From positions 14,734,760 to 14,798,759 of the forward strand of contig CM030718.1 in NCBI GenBank assembly GCA_017979445.1: a stretch of DNA of 64,000 bases, given 5' to 3'. Position 1 is the first letter of the stretch. Each line of letters begins with the position of its first letter. A program made the position numbers and the translations under genes. The DNA comes from Akebia trifoliata. Its lineage: Eukaryota > Streptophyta > Magnoliopsida > Ranunculales > Lardizabalaceae. Under the pieces are notes generated by a model, which ran no database searches, was not told the DNA's origin, and saw nothing but the letters and a program-made list of their open reading frames with translations. Below, one piece after another: positions 12,972 through 23,288 of the stretch.

Positions 12972-12982
12972 AAGTGGGAGAA
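12972..12982 (+). promoter_or_regulatory. Copia polypurine tract
   Basis: AAGTGGGAGAA directly precedes the 3' LTR. It is the classic plant Copia plus-strand primer. Confidence 0.92.
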
Positions 12983-13405
12983 TGTTAACCCCGATTTTCA
13001 CGACAGATCTAAAACCCCTTTTTTAGAGCTCTTGAAGTGATCCACTTTGTCTTCAACATGTTTCTTGTAGTTAGGAAACGTGACCCACGAACAAATTTGA
13101 GTATGGAAATTAACCAAGATGTGAACGAGTGTTTGATAGAAGTCTTGATCAAAATTGGTTATCTTTAGCTCTGTTTGGTCCCCAAACTCCTTATTCTCTC
13201 AATCTCTCCTTTAGTCTACACCATCTATTAAAGTGAATCTGAGTTTTGGAAGTGTCAATCGAGACAGAAAAAGCACAGCGAAAGAGTGTGAAAAATAATG
13301 GCTAAAGGTATGTATTTTTATATAATTTTTGGGTATTTTCAGATTATATTCTCCTTAAGTTTTTATTTCCACAATTTTGAGAATTGACTTTCAGTTTAAT
13401 TAATA
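12983..13405 (+). repeat. Copia 3' LTR
   Basis: It begins TGTTAACCCC and ends TTAATTAATA; the terminal CA seen in the 5' LTR has become TA. It is collinear with 331-753 but visibly diverged. GTGAA follows at 13,406-13,410. Confidence 0.93.
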
Positions 13406-14486
13406 GTGAATCCATCTTCTCCCGATATGATGTTATATGCTGAGTTTTCATTCACCCTTGTCATGACAACATCGGGCCATGCCGCGACGGGAAGGCTATT
13501 TATCCTACTAGCATGCTTGGTGAGCTGTTAAATCTGAAGATTTGTCTTAATGTGGTTACAGACTATATGTTGCCCTCATCTTCTTAGTGGTAGATAAAAA
13601 TAAAATATATACTGGACTTCTAGCCTCCACCAATAGTTTTTTAGGTCCATGTTTCCCAACACAAGGGTAGTCACTAATGCATCGCAGTAGGGTGAAGCAT
13701 CTCCTCTAAGGTCTTCTTGAGTGAAGATTGTTGCCTTGTCTCCCCATACTAACTCCAGTACCTGTGCCACATCGACTTTTATAGTCACCTGATTTACTCC
13801 AACCTAATGCCTAATTTTATTTACTATGGTTCGAGATGAACTCCCTAGGAACTTGTCCAAGATATATTCCCCAGCTATTATATGGACGACCTTACAATTT
13901 GCCTGATGTTGCTAATTATCATATCTTGGTGGTAGAAGTGGGAACCGCCTATCACCATATGGTCGGGCTCTCATGTCCTCAATAGCAGCTTCCACGTACC
14001 GTTTCAACTTCCATTCATCTATCATATATTGTAAAATGTGTCTGAGTTGGTAATAGTCAACTATCGGATGATCCTCTACTCGATGGTACTCGTAGTATGG
14101 TTGTCCAAGTTTTCACTGGTACTCCTGCAGAGGTGGTATGAAGCTCAAATCGTTCTGAGTATGCTTTTGGATTCAAGCTCTTATTTAGTGGTATGTAAAA
14201 TCTCTTATTCCTCCACATTGATCATGCCCTAGTGTCCCAACCTCTCCTCTTTCTAGATCTCTATCTCCAATTTTGCTTCTCTACTTGTACTGGCTTAGGT
14301 TCAACTGTGTTGACGTTGACGATTTGTGTTTTTTGCCCCTATCCCTTTATCGATTCCTATACCAAGATGTGCTTCTCCACTTTTACATAAAAATCCTCCA
14401 TCTTGGTGGTGCTTTGACTTAATTAGGGATTCATGGAGCCTTGTCCTTGAAACATAGGTATATCTGTTATGAATTTAGGGAGCACC
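13406..14486 (-). pseudogene. Ty3/gypsy (Tat-type) gag C-terminus and protease
   Basis: Read right to left, this gives the gag tail and spacer typical of Tat elements, including a stretch with QYMIDE and RPYGDRRFPL near 14,030-13,930. Next comes an open segment 13,576-13,788 with DALVTTLVLGN, the start of the protease region. The protease flap/end NIILGRRWIH lies at about 13,406-13,440. The reading continues at 330-1 on the far side of the Copia element. Stops are frequent. The right end is cut by a second Copia LTR at 14,487. Confidence 0.8.
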
Positions 14487-14862
14487 TGTTAAATGCAGTG
14501 GAGATCCTAACCTAGAGTCGTGTCACGTTAGGTCGATCGCCAGAGATCGAAAAATCCAAATACTCATTGCGTCGACACTACTAAAGCAGTCACAATGATT
14601 CCACACCTTAAACCCTAAAGTCTTCGATAGAAACCTAGAAACTTGTAGAGCTTAGAGAGCATAGGGAATAGAGAGAATTTCTGATTTTTGTTTTTGGTAT
14701 TTTTCACATACGTGATTTTACTTCTATTTATAATGAGATTGCAGTCTCCTAATCAAATAGGGACTCAATCTCACTAGAACTCTTTACTCCTAGAGGAGTC
14801 CTAGTTTAAGTGAATGTGAGATGGGCACACATAGACGCCTAATAACCAACATCTCCCACTTG
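14487..14862 (-). mobile_element. Inverted Copia LTR (365 bp) with adjoining polypurine tract
   Basis: On the minus strand the LTR runs from TGTTGGTTATTA (ending plus 14,851) to TTTAACA (plus 14,487). Directly outside it, plus 14,852-14,862 is TCTCCCACTTG, the complement of a Copia polypurine tract, so this is a 3' LTR. A minus-strand TATA-like TTATAAATAG lies near 14,730. It inserted into the gypsy gag. Almost none of its internal region remains before the CACTA terminus at 14,884, and the opposite LTR is not in the window. Confidence 0.75.
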
Positions 14863-14883
14863 TCCATAGTGGGGCTTAACAAT

Positions 14884-15060
14884 CACTATGTCATAATGCT
14901 CAATAAATGACTGTCCAGGATAGTCGTTTTAAAAAGAGTCACGTTTAATTTGCGACTGCTGATAAATGTCGGAAAAAACGACAGTTTTAGACCGTCATAA
15001 AAACCAACTGTTTTAGACAGTCGTTTTTCTGGATTTATAATATATAAAAATTATTTTTCT
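14884..15060 (+). repeat. CACTA left terminus and subterminal repeats
   Basis: The CACTATGT terminus is followed by several short direct and inverted words of the form CGACAGTTTTAGAC / GACAGTCG (14,905-15,035). Such clustered subterminal motifs are where the CACTA TNPA-type protein binds. Confidence 0.6.
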
Positions 15061-15194
15061 AGATTTATAATATAAAAAAGGGATCATTACATTCAGCATA
15101 AATAGTGGTTCAAAAATTTGGTACAAGAAAGGAACTAATTAATAATGGAGAACTGAATGACAAATACAAGGCGAGAGATACATCCAAAGAAAAA

Positions 15195-15490
15195 GAAAAA
15201 GAAGCCAATTCTCTGATTTAGGTACTGTTTGTAAGGCTTCAGACCCATATCGCCTATTTTCTCTCTGTTCTCATTTAATCAATTGATCTCCTGTCTATGT
15301 TTTCTACTGTTTGTCAGTATGAGTCTTGATCTCCCTGATAGAGGTTTTAGGTCTCCTGGGAGAAACAACCTTAGTGAGCCTTTCGGGACCAGTGGTATCC
15401 TTGTGTGCATTAACAAGGACTTGAAATACTTGACTAGTAGCCAATAACTGATGATAAGTCGCAAAACTTAGGATTTCCCCGTCCAACATT
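15195..15490 (-). pseudogene. ABCC10/MRP14-type ABC transporter fragment
   Basis: The minus strand reads through the segment after the first nucleotide-binding domain of plant ABCC transporters. It includes GEILSFATYHQLLATSQ, LVNAHKDTTG, then GDQLI followed after a frameshift by MGLKPYKQYLNQ. In intact genes this segment links NBD1 to the second membrane domain of a vacuolar or plasma-membrane exporter. Only about 100 codons survive, with stops near 15,299 and 15,275. It sits just inside the CACTA left end and points outward. The family is confident; the exact member is not. Confidence 0.8.
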
Positions 15491-15761
15491 AACTGTCAAC
15501 AAAATAAAACATATTGGCTCGTAGCAGTATGAATTCACATCACCAGAGATCAAATTGCTTCGATTGTAGTGGCACACTCACTTGTTCAGCTGTTCCTCCC
15601 ATTGCATCAATGGAAAACCTGAACCAGAACCCACTCTATGTGGGTTTCCTGATTAAACGAGTCTCTCACTCCTTTTGAAGCAATGGAACGCTTATGTTGA
15701 TAACCGCCTAATCTCTTTGCCTCCGAATAGGAATTAAATGTAATTTAAGGATGAAACCAAG

Positions 15762-16247
15762 TCACCGTACTGAATATGGTTCCGAACTAGTAACACTGGT
15801 ACCATTTACAACCACCTCCAATGAGGAGTTGTTAGCATTTGGGGGCATCAATAGACAGTCCTCTCCATCTGATTGTCTAGAGCCCCGTGTGCTGGATAAA
15901 CAATCAGAACAGCTTCTTGGCACTGCAGATTCTTTCTCACCATGGGTTTCTTCATCCAAATTGCAGGGCAGTGAGTAATACTGTGCATAGTGGTTACTTG
16001 CGTACTGGGTGATGCCGCATTGCCACATGTTGAATAGGCTGCAACAACGCTGTTGCTCACTGCTTTATCCAACCTTTGCTTCTTTGTGAAGTCAAGCTCC
16101 TCATTAGAAGATTTCCATTTTGACTTTGGGGAGGAGTCTATTGCTTTTGCATCTCTGTTGGAAGTTTCTGACTTACTCCTAGATGGGATATCATGGTCTT
16201 CATCATCATCGTCATCATCATATTCAACTAATCTGCCAGATCCTGGT
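15762..16247 (-). pseudogene. PP4 regulatory subunit 3 (SMEK/PSY2-like), last exon
   Basis: The exon opens after a canonical TTTTGTAG acceptor (complement of 16,248-16,255) and reads SGRLVEYDDDDDDEDHD, an acidic run found near the C-terminus of PP4R3 proteins, then TKKQRLDKA. A frameshift near 15,970 moves the reading to a second frame. That frame continues with PRSCSDCLSS and EDCLLMPPN to a stop at 15,762-15,764, matching the family's serine-rich tail. PP4R3 targets protein phosphatase 4. Two upstream exons lie at 16,524-16,630 and 16,774-16,837. Confidence 0.8.
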
Positions 16248-16523
16248 CTACAAAACAAAGATGGACATATATAGTATAGCAAAATGATATTCTAAAAGAT
16301 GTCTCTCAAATAGTGTATATTGGATATAATACCTTAATGATGAGTAGCTGAAACTAGCTCCATTGGGTAAATAAAACAGGTTGAGCTTGTTGGTTATGGG
16401 TTACTGATAACCTAGCAGACGTAGTATCTTCTTCATCACTGACCAAGTATCAGGGTTCAGTGGTCACACAAATTCATTTAGAAACCATATAAATTATCAT
16501 GGATCCAAAAACATGGTACAAAC

Positions 16524-16630
16524 CTGCCATTGAAGTAGTTGTCCTCTTCTTTCTCAAGAGTGCTCTCATAGATGCATTTTATTGGGTCAACCAAATCTAT
16601 AGTGCCTTTTGTTACGCAGTTCTCCATGGA
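16524..16630 (-). pseudogene. PP4 regulatory subunit 3, penultimate captured exon
   Basis: Bounded by a TTTTATCAG acceptor and a GTTTGT donor on the minus strand, this 107-bp exon ends with LEKEEDNYFN, the conserved LEKEEEDYFN motif of plant PP4R3. The codon frame agrees with the flanking exons. Its intact splice sites show that this piece was copied from genomic DNA. Confidence 0.82.
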
Positions 16631-16690
16631 CTGATAAAAGAAACAATTGTCAGCGGTTCTAGTGTTAAAAATTGTCTCCATTTTATGCCT

Positions 16691-16697
<7 letters not shown>

Positions 16698-16766
<69 letters not shown>

Positions 16767-16770
16767 GAGA
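16698..16770. repeat. Compound (GT)n(GA)n microsatellite
   Basis: About 15 GT units are followed by a GA run of about 20 units, inside the intron between two PP4R3 exons. The apparent open frames across it come from the repeat. Confidence 0.95.
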
Positions 16771-16773
16771 GAC

Positions 16774-16837
16774 CTGCTCATATGTAACTTTTAGTGCATG
16801 GATAGTCGATAGGCACTCAAATTCAGCTAATTGTTTC
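16774..16837 (-). pseudogene. PP4 regulatory subunit 3, first captured exon
   Basis: The 64-bp exon between a TTCTTTCAG acceptor and a GTCTCT donor encodes KQLAEFECLSTIHALKVTYEQ minus its ends, matching the last helical repeat of PP4R3 (in relatives this reads as a W/F-x-QL-x-x-FE-x-L-x-SIHALK-x-x-YEQ pattern). Upstream exons are absent, so capture began within this gene. Confidence 0.82.
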
Positions 16838-17745
16838 CTGAAAGAATCAATTAAATATGTAATTAAAGTACTAAGATTTTCCTCCACAAAACAATTAAAC
16901 ATCAGTTCCCAACAATAATAACTAATTTGAGATTGTAATCTGAAATTAGTTTTTAATCAAGTTGGTATCACATAAATATACCTCCTGATCAAGCTTTTGA
17001 GCAACCAAGACATGAAAACCTGCATGATCATAGAAACCCAACCCATAAATATGTTAACTGGTTCTGTTTTCATTTTGAAACGTCTTCTTCAAAGGTCTAT
17101 CATGAACAAGCAGTACACTTAAACATTAAAAAAAAACATTTACTTAGTTGAGAGGACATGAAAAGAAATTATTAATAGAAAATTTGAAGTGAGTATTATA
17201 TTAGATTGGTCTCAACCTTACGGATTCTCATCGCTTAGTAGAGTGTGTTCAAACCGAGCACTCCATTTGCCATCTCCAGATTTACATGTGAGAGAGAGAG
17301 AAAGAGAGAGACTTGGACTGTTCCTTGCAGGTGGTCGTTATCTTGGTTGCTTGGCGCAGGTCTTTACAGATTTCTCGTTCTTATTTGCAGTCTGAATTCA
17401 ATAGAAAAAAATGCAGTGAAAGCAATATTACTATATATAGATCTATTAGTAGCTAAACAGATAAACAAATACTAGAATTATACTTATAATAACAAGACAC
17501 AATTTTAGATATAATCAAATGAATGAACATGATTCGTTCCAAATTTTCAAGAGTCTAATAATGTTGTGTTGCGCAGCACGTTAAACTCGTGCCCCTCACC
17601 CAAGAGTACCATCGTGGCACATTGCCTTGAAATGAAATTTTAAACCTTTAATAGAAATATTAATATGCATTTTTTCTACATTATATTGATAAAGTGCAAT
17701 GAAACAACCTAAATAGATTTATCATGCATAAATTTAAAAATATAC
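16838..17745 (-). other. Intron-like DNA with possible unassigned exons
   Basis: Two minus-strand stretches look like short exons: about 16,985-17,025 (acceptor ATGCAG, donor GTATAT) and about 17,220-17,270 (donor GTAAGG, preceded by a CT-rich tract). I cannot assign either to a family. A GA-rich run lies at 17,290-17,310. The remainder is AT-rich. Confidence 0.35.
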
Positions 17746-18000
17746 CTAATGAAATGATTGCAAAGGATATCAACGTCCCAACAGCACCAAGGGAATTAGA
17801 AAACATATGCTCAAATCAAAACCCACAATAGCTATGGTAGTAATGGACTCATTCATCCATCGATTCTCCTCTAGTAGATGCCCGAGCATGATGCAACCAC
17901 AAAGAAGTGCCATAAACAGGTTGATCAAAACCACATCACCATAGTTTGAGGTCGAAACCATCCTCAATTTGACTAAAACAGAACCAAACTCAGAAACCAT
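17746..18000 (-). pseudogene. NHX vacuolar Na+(K+)/H+ antiporter, N-terminal fragment with internal deletion
   Basis: From a plausible start ATG (complement of 17,998-18,000) the minus strand reads NLFMALLCGCIMLGHLLEEN then RWMNESIT, the conserved N-terminus and first membrane segment of plant NHX1-type antiporters. After ESITTIAI the sequence jumps to GAVGTLISFAIISL, a segment that in intact NHX lies dozens of residues later, in another exon and another frame here. So at least one intron and exon are missing. A donor-like GTATAT ends the piece. Intact NHX proteins exchange Na+ or K+ for H+ at the tonoplast. Confidence 0.85.
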
Positions 18001-18600
18001 TACCAACACCTCTATCAACTGAAACAAACAAAACAGGATGATTCAATTTTCCTATAATGCAAACTCTACATTTCCAAACAGTCCATCCTAGAGACTTTTA
18101 TACAAAATCCACATCAAAACATCCAAAATACGCAACATTCCATATCAAAATCAAAGCTTTTTTCTTAGTGGTACATGTTTGAGTGGGAATCATAGTATTG
18201 TTTTTCTATTCCTAGTGCACATTCCAAACTATTTACCAAATCAATATAAAAAGAGCCTTACAATTTATTTATTTTAAAAGGTGTCCATGATATTAATTTG
18301 GTGAAATACTGATTTTTCCCTGTTTGTCTTGCCTCTTGAAAATCCCTAAGAACGTAACTTCCATGGAAAAATCCATTTTTTCTATGTTAGTTGGACACTT
18401 CATTTTTTTTTTTACTGTAAATGTTGTCTCCATGGTACAGAAGGTAGATAACCATTTAAGAATCTTAATTTAGCACTGAAGATACATCTTTTAAGGCTAA
18501 CAAACTATTAAGAAATATAACCATCTCTAATTAGATAAAGATAATAAAGTATAAGTATCAAGAATCACTACCTCAAAAAAGTTAAAATTTGCTACTATTA
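18001..18600. other. AT-rich DNA, no feature recognised
   Basis: This may be the 5' region or first intron of the NHX donor gene, since it lies directly upstream of its ATG on the minus strand. I see no further coding match. Confidence 0.4.
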
Positions 18601-18609
18601 TAGCGTTAA

Positions 18610-19040
18610 ACTCGGTGGCCCAAGACCAACGTCTATTTTTACCGGCCCAATTAAGCCCGTGAACAAATTTCGACAGCCTTGGCCCAACGAACCACCGAAA
18701 ATTTCTTTTAACGAAAAAACCCTTAACGTCTTTAACAGCTTTCCTTCTTTTCTGCCGTTTCAGAAGAAAATCAGATAAAAAACAGTTGGAGAAGAAACTC
18801 ACTCTCACTCACAGCTAACTTTCCCTCTTGATTTGGTTCGATCAAACTCACTCACACTCAAAGATGATTTCGAGAACACCGAGCGATCGTAAGTGCCGAA
18901 CGATCTCTCACTCTCACTCACGTCCCTCAATCTCCCATTTTAGATCGATCTAGAGTACCGAACGAGCTCAAGTAAAAAAACCCTACGAATTGAAGCTCAC
19001 TCATCAGTGCCACCGATCAAAACCAATCCAAATCTCATCT
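18610..19040 (+). promoter_or_regulatory. Promoter-like block with three GGCCCA (site II) motifs and a CT-rich 5' UTR-like exon
   Basis: GGCCCA occurs at 18,617-18,622, 18,644-18,649 and 18,681-18,686. Clustered site II elements (TGGGCC/GGCCCA) are known TCP-factor sites in plant housekeeping promoters. Downstream, 18,790-19,040 is rich in CTCACTCT-type words like a plant 5' UTR and ends with ATCTGTAAGT, a strong splice donor. No start codon with a long frame follows. I infer a captured promoter plus untranslated exon, donor gene unknown. Confidence 0.45.
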
Positions 19041-20155
19041 GTAAGTCCATCTCTCTCAAGAACCCTAAAAAGCCCTAAAAATTTCTATTAGTTTGTTTCC
19101 AAATGATGTAATTCCATCCCTGTTTTGTTCGATTGTGTAATTTGAGCATGTTAAACTAATTTTACTCAACGGAATCGTGAAGGTGTTTCTTGATCTTCTA
19201 TAGATGAACAACATTGCTAAGGTTAGCTTCTTTGAAATTGAGAAAAAATCTTCTCTTCTTGATCTTCGATGAATAAAAAAATATTGCTGAGGTTAGGTAT
19301 TAATGTTTAAGATGAATAAACAATATTGCTGAGGTTAGGTTTTAATGTTTAAGAAACAATTTTTGAGATTTTTAATATCTTATTCGATTCATTTCTATTC
19401 TTTGTTTAAGTGAGTTTATGTTGAATTCTTTCAATTATTACTGTAGAAATATTACAATTTGCTTGAGGTGTTTCTTATCTTTTTTAACTTGAAAATCATC
19501 AATAGTTTGGGAGGTCAAAATATCATGAAGCCATGAGCTCGATCGGATCCAGATCAAGATAATGGAAACTTGGTATATATGTATTGAAAGCGGTTCACTT
19601 TAAAACTTCACATCTAGCAATGAATTATTATGTTTAATTTACAAGAAATTTTGACAAAAAATTAAAATTTTTGTTTCGTAAATTTTATTAATGTTTTTAA
19701 CATATTTCTAAAAAAATATTTAGGCTGACTGTTACTATTTATCAAAATATTATGCCGCAAACTTGCATTTTATGCTGTCCATGAAGCACAAGGACTAGCC
19801 TTAGCAGTGCACAATTGAAGTTCTTGTGTGGTTGATTATCTTCCCCTTTTCTCCTTTATTGCTGCCATTGTTATTAATAATGTAAATATACCTATAGTAC
19901 TCTGTTATTGTTCTGCTGCATGGGTACTATGTTCCAACAACTTGCATTTTAGTAACTAAGTTGGGTATTAGAAGTCCAACATCATTACATTAAGTACATT
20001 CAAAGTTTTCTATCTAAATTAGTAAGGCTAGCCTGCTAATTACTCAAATCATTATTATATATGCGTAGTCTTGGCATCAAAGTCGATCAGAGATACATAA
20101 ATAGTATGTATGTACTACTGTTAGGAAGAAGGAAATTGATTAAGTAATTAATTAC
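19041..20155. other. Intron-like AT-rich DNA
   Basis: No coding match. A short near-repeat (AACAATATTGCTGAGGTTAG-type words, 19,208-19,345) occurs three times. The stretch may be the first intron of the promoter-bearing fragment or of the RBR fragment that follows on the other strand. Confidence 0.4.
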
Positions 20156-20280
20156 CTGCATGTAACCATTGAGCAACCAGAAATGAGCTCCACAGACTGG
20201 TTGCAGTTAGGACATGTGGTCCACTTGTTCTTCTTAATCATACTGAGGAAGAGAATGTCGTTTGCATCAGCTATCATCTT
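20156..20280 (-). pseudogene. RBR/IBR-type ubiquitin ligase exon fragment
   Basis: The minus strand encodes KNKWTTCPNCNQSVELISGC then MVTCR, followed by a splice donor (GTAATT). CPxC, then GC and C, is the IBR/RING2-proximal zinc pattern of RING-between-RING ligases, where an exon often ends just before the next CG. Only this exon is recognisable. Upstream on the minus strand is an Asn/Lys low-complexity run (20,283-20,310). RBR proteins pass ubiquitin via a catalytic cysteine, which this fragment does not include. Confidence 0.68.
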
Positions 20281-22213
20281 ATTATTATTCTTATTATTCT
20301 TGTTCCCTGTCCCTGTAGTGTGCATAATCTCTGAGTGCCATCTGTTGATCACCACTCAAACTAATTTAGTAGTGAAACTTAACTATTTTTTTTTTTTTAA
20401 GTTGTTAAAATTGTGTTGCTCTAGTACTCTACTTCCCTATGGCATCCGATCTTGTTTAAGGAAAATGACATCAACTTTAATCGGTTCACAGTGTTACGCA
20501 TTGTCTGAGTGGTGATCAACATCTAGATAGAAAACTTTGAATGTAGGAAATTCTGGATACCATAGCTTTAGTATTGGTTTAAATCTCAAGTTAGATTAAG
20601 TACTCATTTGAGAATTGAAACCAATGGTTATCCATTATCTCCATTGTGGGTGGGCGGTTAAGGGTTTTCAGGCAAAAGCATCATTCTTAAAATGTGGGGC
20701 AGCATGGCAAAATAAGAAAGCCAAAAAGGGTTCTTTGATATATGATACTTTCAGGGAGTAAGTCAAAATGCCTGAGTTATATCTTAGCTTATTACTTAAT
20801 TAAGGGAGAGAACAGTGGCGCATTGGAGATTGGACAACATCAATATGTAGCTATATATATTCATCTGATTCGAAACTTCATGGTAATGTCCAATATATAC
20901 TCTAATGTAGAGTTTTGTTGGGGATTTTACATTTATGTCCAAGAAGTTTTCAGAAAGTACCTGATGCTTCTCGAGTGCCAAACAGTTGTACCTTCGTTGT
21001 CTTAAGTCATCACCCTCTTCTCAACTTATATTCTTCACTGTACATAGCCAGCAATCTAAGCCACCATTCACAATGCATCCTGAATAAATAGGTAAAAATA
21101 TTGTAAATAACACAAAAGGAGCCGATCAGGTGGTTAAGGGGGCCATATATTTCAGAAGTAGTTTCCTTGATTAGATAGTTGGTGCTCATGAGTTGTGTGC
21201 CCCATGTATCAATAGAAAAACAAAAATAAAAAACACAGAAAGCTCCTGTATTGACAAATATTTAGATGAGGGATGCCCTAACTAATACTTTCCTTTGATA
21301 ATTAAATTTTTTAACAAAACACAATCAACCAATTGACAGGCCCTAAACGCTAATCAACTGAAATGCCAATAACTCAATTCCATCTACCCGAGAAGTCTTC
21401 CAATAACTCAATGCCAATAACTGAAATGCCTCTTCCTTCTCTCTTTCTATTTTGTTTTTTAATTCTTTTCTTTTTCTTTCGTCTCATATATTCTTCATTT
21501 TTTTTTTTACTTTTTTTTTTTCTATTTTTCAATCTCTCTCTATGTGTGAGAGAGGACATCATAGCTGTAGTGCACCATGGCCAAATTTCAACTTAAGATT
21601 TGATTTTATGTTTTAGCTAATATTTTTATTGCTTTATTGGTTCATTCTATATCTCAGATTCATCATTTTGTTGTTGTTGAGATTCAATCACCCAATATTG
21701 ATATACCCTCTCTTTGCCAAAGCCAAGAAAGAAACCAATCCATGGCCAAATCACACCGAATCCATTACACTTCTTACTTAACATTAGAAGTTTTGAAATT
21801 TAGCAAATAATGTTTAAAATTGCTCAGTACATTATCCCAATGTTCAACTTAATTGATTTTTGATTCTTATAGACCATTCATGATTAAGGTCCGTAGCCAA
21901 GTCCCTCTTAAATTACTGGTATATGACCATTGTTAGAACAAAAATGTTCACTAAGGTAAGATGAATGGATTTAAGTGGACATCAGCAGACATGGTCTACT
22001 AATGTAGTCTTTGTATCCAGGATCCCACTCTAATAGAGATTGTGCACAACGGTTGTTTCTAGTTGGATCAAACAACACCCTTAGACATCTTGGATGAAAC
22101 CACAACGTTATTGGTTCAATGCTGGATTGAGCCATGTCTCGGCCACCTATCACCTTCTTCACTGCTCCAATTCGTTAGCATGTGATCTCACTCTCACCAG
22201 CAGATTCAATATC
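20281..22213. other. Mixed unassigned DNA inside the CACTA element
   Basis: Contains a T-rich, CT-rich tract (21,430-21,545) and a minus-strand open stretch 21,971-22,162 (with ITLWFHPRCLRVLFDP) that reads like protein but that I cannot place. Other open frames here overlap low-complexity sequence. Confidence 0.35.
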
Positions 22214-22313
22214 TTACTTGCTATTATTTATCTTCACCAATCCCTCTGACTCAATCTTGACTACAGTTATTTTCCGGTGTTTCAAACTGCTATTATAAGT
22301 TGGATTCAGACCT
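22214..22313 (-). pseudogene. Unidentified exon-like segment
   Basis: A minus-strand frame, GLNPTYNSSLKHRKITVVK and onward, lies between an ATTACAG acceptor and an AA|GTAAGA donor. The open stretch at 21,971-22,162 may be its next exon. I do not recognise the family. It fits the pattern of captured, intron-bearing fragments on this side of the transposase. Confidence 0.4.
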
Positions 22314-23288
22314 GTAATGAACCATTAAATGAATGAAGCACAACTCTAAACATCAATAAAATAAATCAAATCAAATCAAATAAAAGAATGATGCCCACCC
22401 TGCTATTTTGACCAAAATCGAAATTACTATTTTTGGGGGACTATGCCAGCTACAAGAAATGGCACTATTTAAATCATCGTCATCGTCATTAGATCCATGT
22501 TAAGCTTTTGACTTTATTTTACGCTGGTTGTCAACCTGAAGCATCAGTTGAATGGTCTATAAGAATCAAAAATCAATTCAGTTGAACATTGGGATAATGT
22601 ACTGAGTAATTTAAAAATTTACATTATTTGTCAAATCAATAAGAAAATGGAAAAGAAAGCTAAAAATTGAGACAAACACAAAACCCAATTTACATAACAT
22701 CTCAAAAATGATGGACATACACTTATTCTGTAGATGTGTTTTACGTATTATATTATGAATGGATTCTCCTATTTTGTAAAGATCTGAAGTTATTTGGTTC
22801 AGAACATTATTTATGACCTAAGATCATTAACTTACTTGTTTTTATTGATGATTTTGATATGCTCCTTTACTTCTTAAAACATATGAAGAATCCAATTGTT
22901 TATCAGATGAGCTTTGGATCATTATTAAGATCTTTGACAAGAATCCAATTCGATTCTTATTGGATCAGATTTGGATCTGATCCAATATTGGTCCCAGATT
23001 GATCTAGACCCAATCCATTGACAGCTCTAGTTTGTTAAGGAAGGGCAGCAATGAGCAATTTGCCTTTACTTCTCTTCATTTTTAGATCCTCTTTTATCAT
23101 ATATAGAACTTCTCTTCACTTTTAGATTGGTTGTGGTTAGATTCGTATCACCAACATTATTATTCAAATCTTATCCTATTACAAAATTAGATAGTTTGTC
23201 ACTATAAGAGATTATGTCAAGATACATTTTGTTTTCAATTTGTTGAAAGTTCCATTAAACTGTGTCGTTCTACTCATTCAATTTGTAG
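22314..23288 (+). promoter_or_regulatory. Upstream region of the CACTA transposase gene
   Basis: About 970 bp without a gene, ending in a CAATTTGTAG splice-acceptor-like word right before the transposase ATG, so a 5' UTR intron is likely. A CTACAAGAAATGG word near 22,450 resembles some CACTA termini and is the alternative left end. Confidence 0.4.

Larger units (their letters stand above)
331..13405 (+). mobile_element. Copia-type LTR retrotransposon, host of nested insertions
   Basis: It has two direct LTRs of about 423 bp, a methionine-tRNA primer site, gag, integrase, RT and RNase H in Copia order, a polypurine tract, and a perfect 5-bp target duplication. Of 13,075 bp, about 6.65 kb is later solo-LTR insertion (4,741-7,028 and 8,313-12,671), leaving a native length of about 6.4 kb. 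The coding region is broken by many stops, so it cannot make its own proteins. The two LTRs are visibly diverged, so the insertion is old. It landed in a gypsy pol gene. Confidence 0.93.

Noticed and set aside
16499..16918. Plus-strand 139-codon open frame
   Set aside because: It runs through the GT/GA microsatellite (alternating Cys-Val and Arg-Glu) and is antisense to recognised PP4R3 exons.
15195..18000. A real chimeric host gene
   Set aside because: The pieces come from unrelated families, each lacks most of its protein, and frames are broken.
22448..22490. Alternative CACTA left end (CTACAAGAAATGG word)
   Set aside because: It lies closer to the transposase, but its match to the right terminus is weaker and the first five bases read CAGCTA, not CACTA. 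Kept as an alternative because the target duplication at 14,884 is imperfect.
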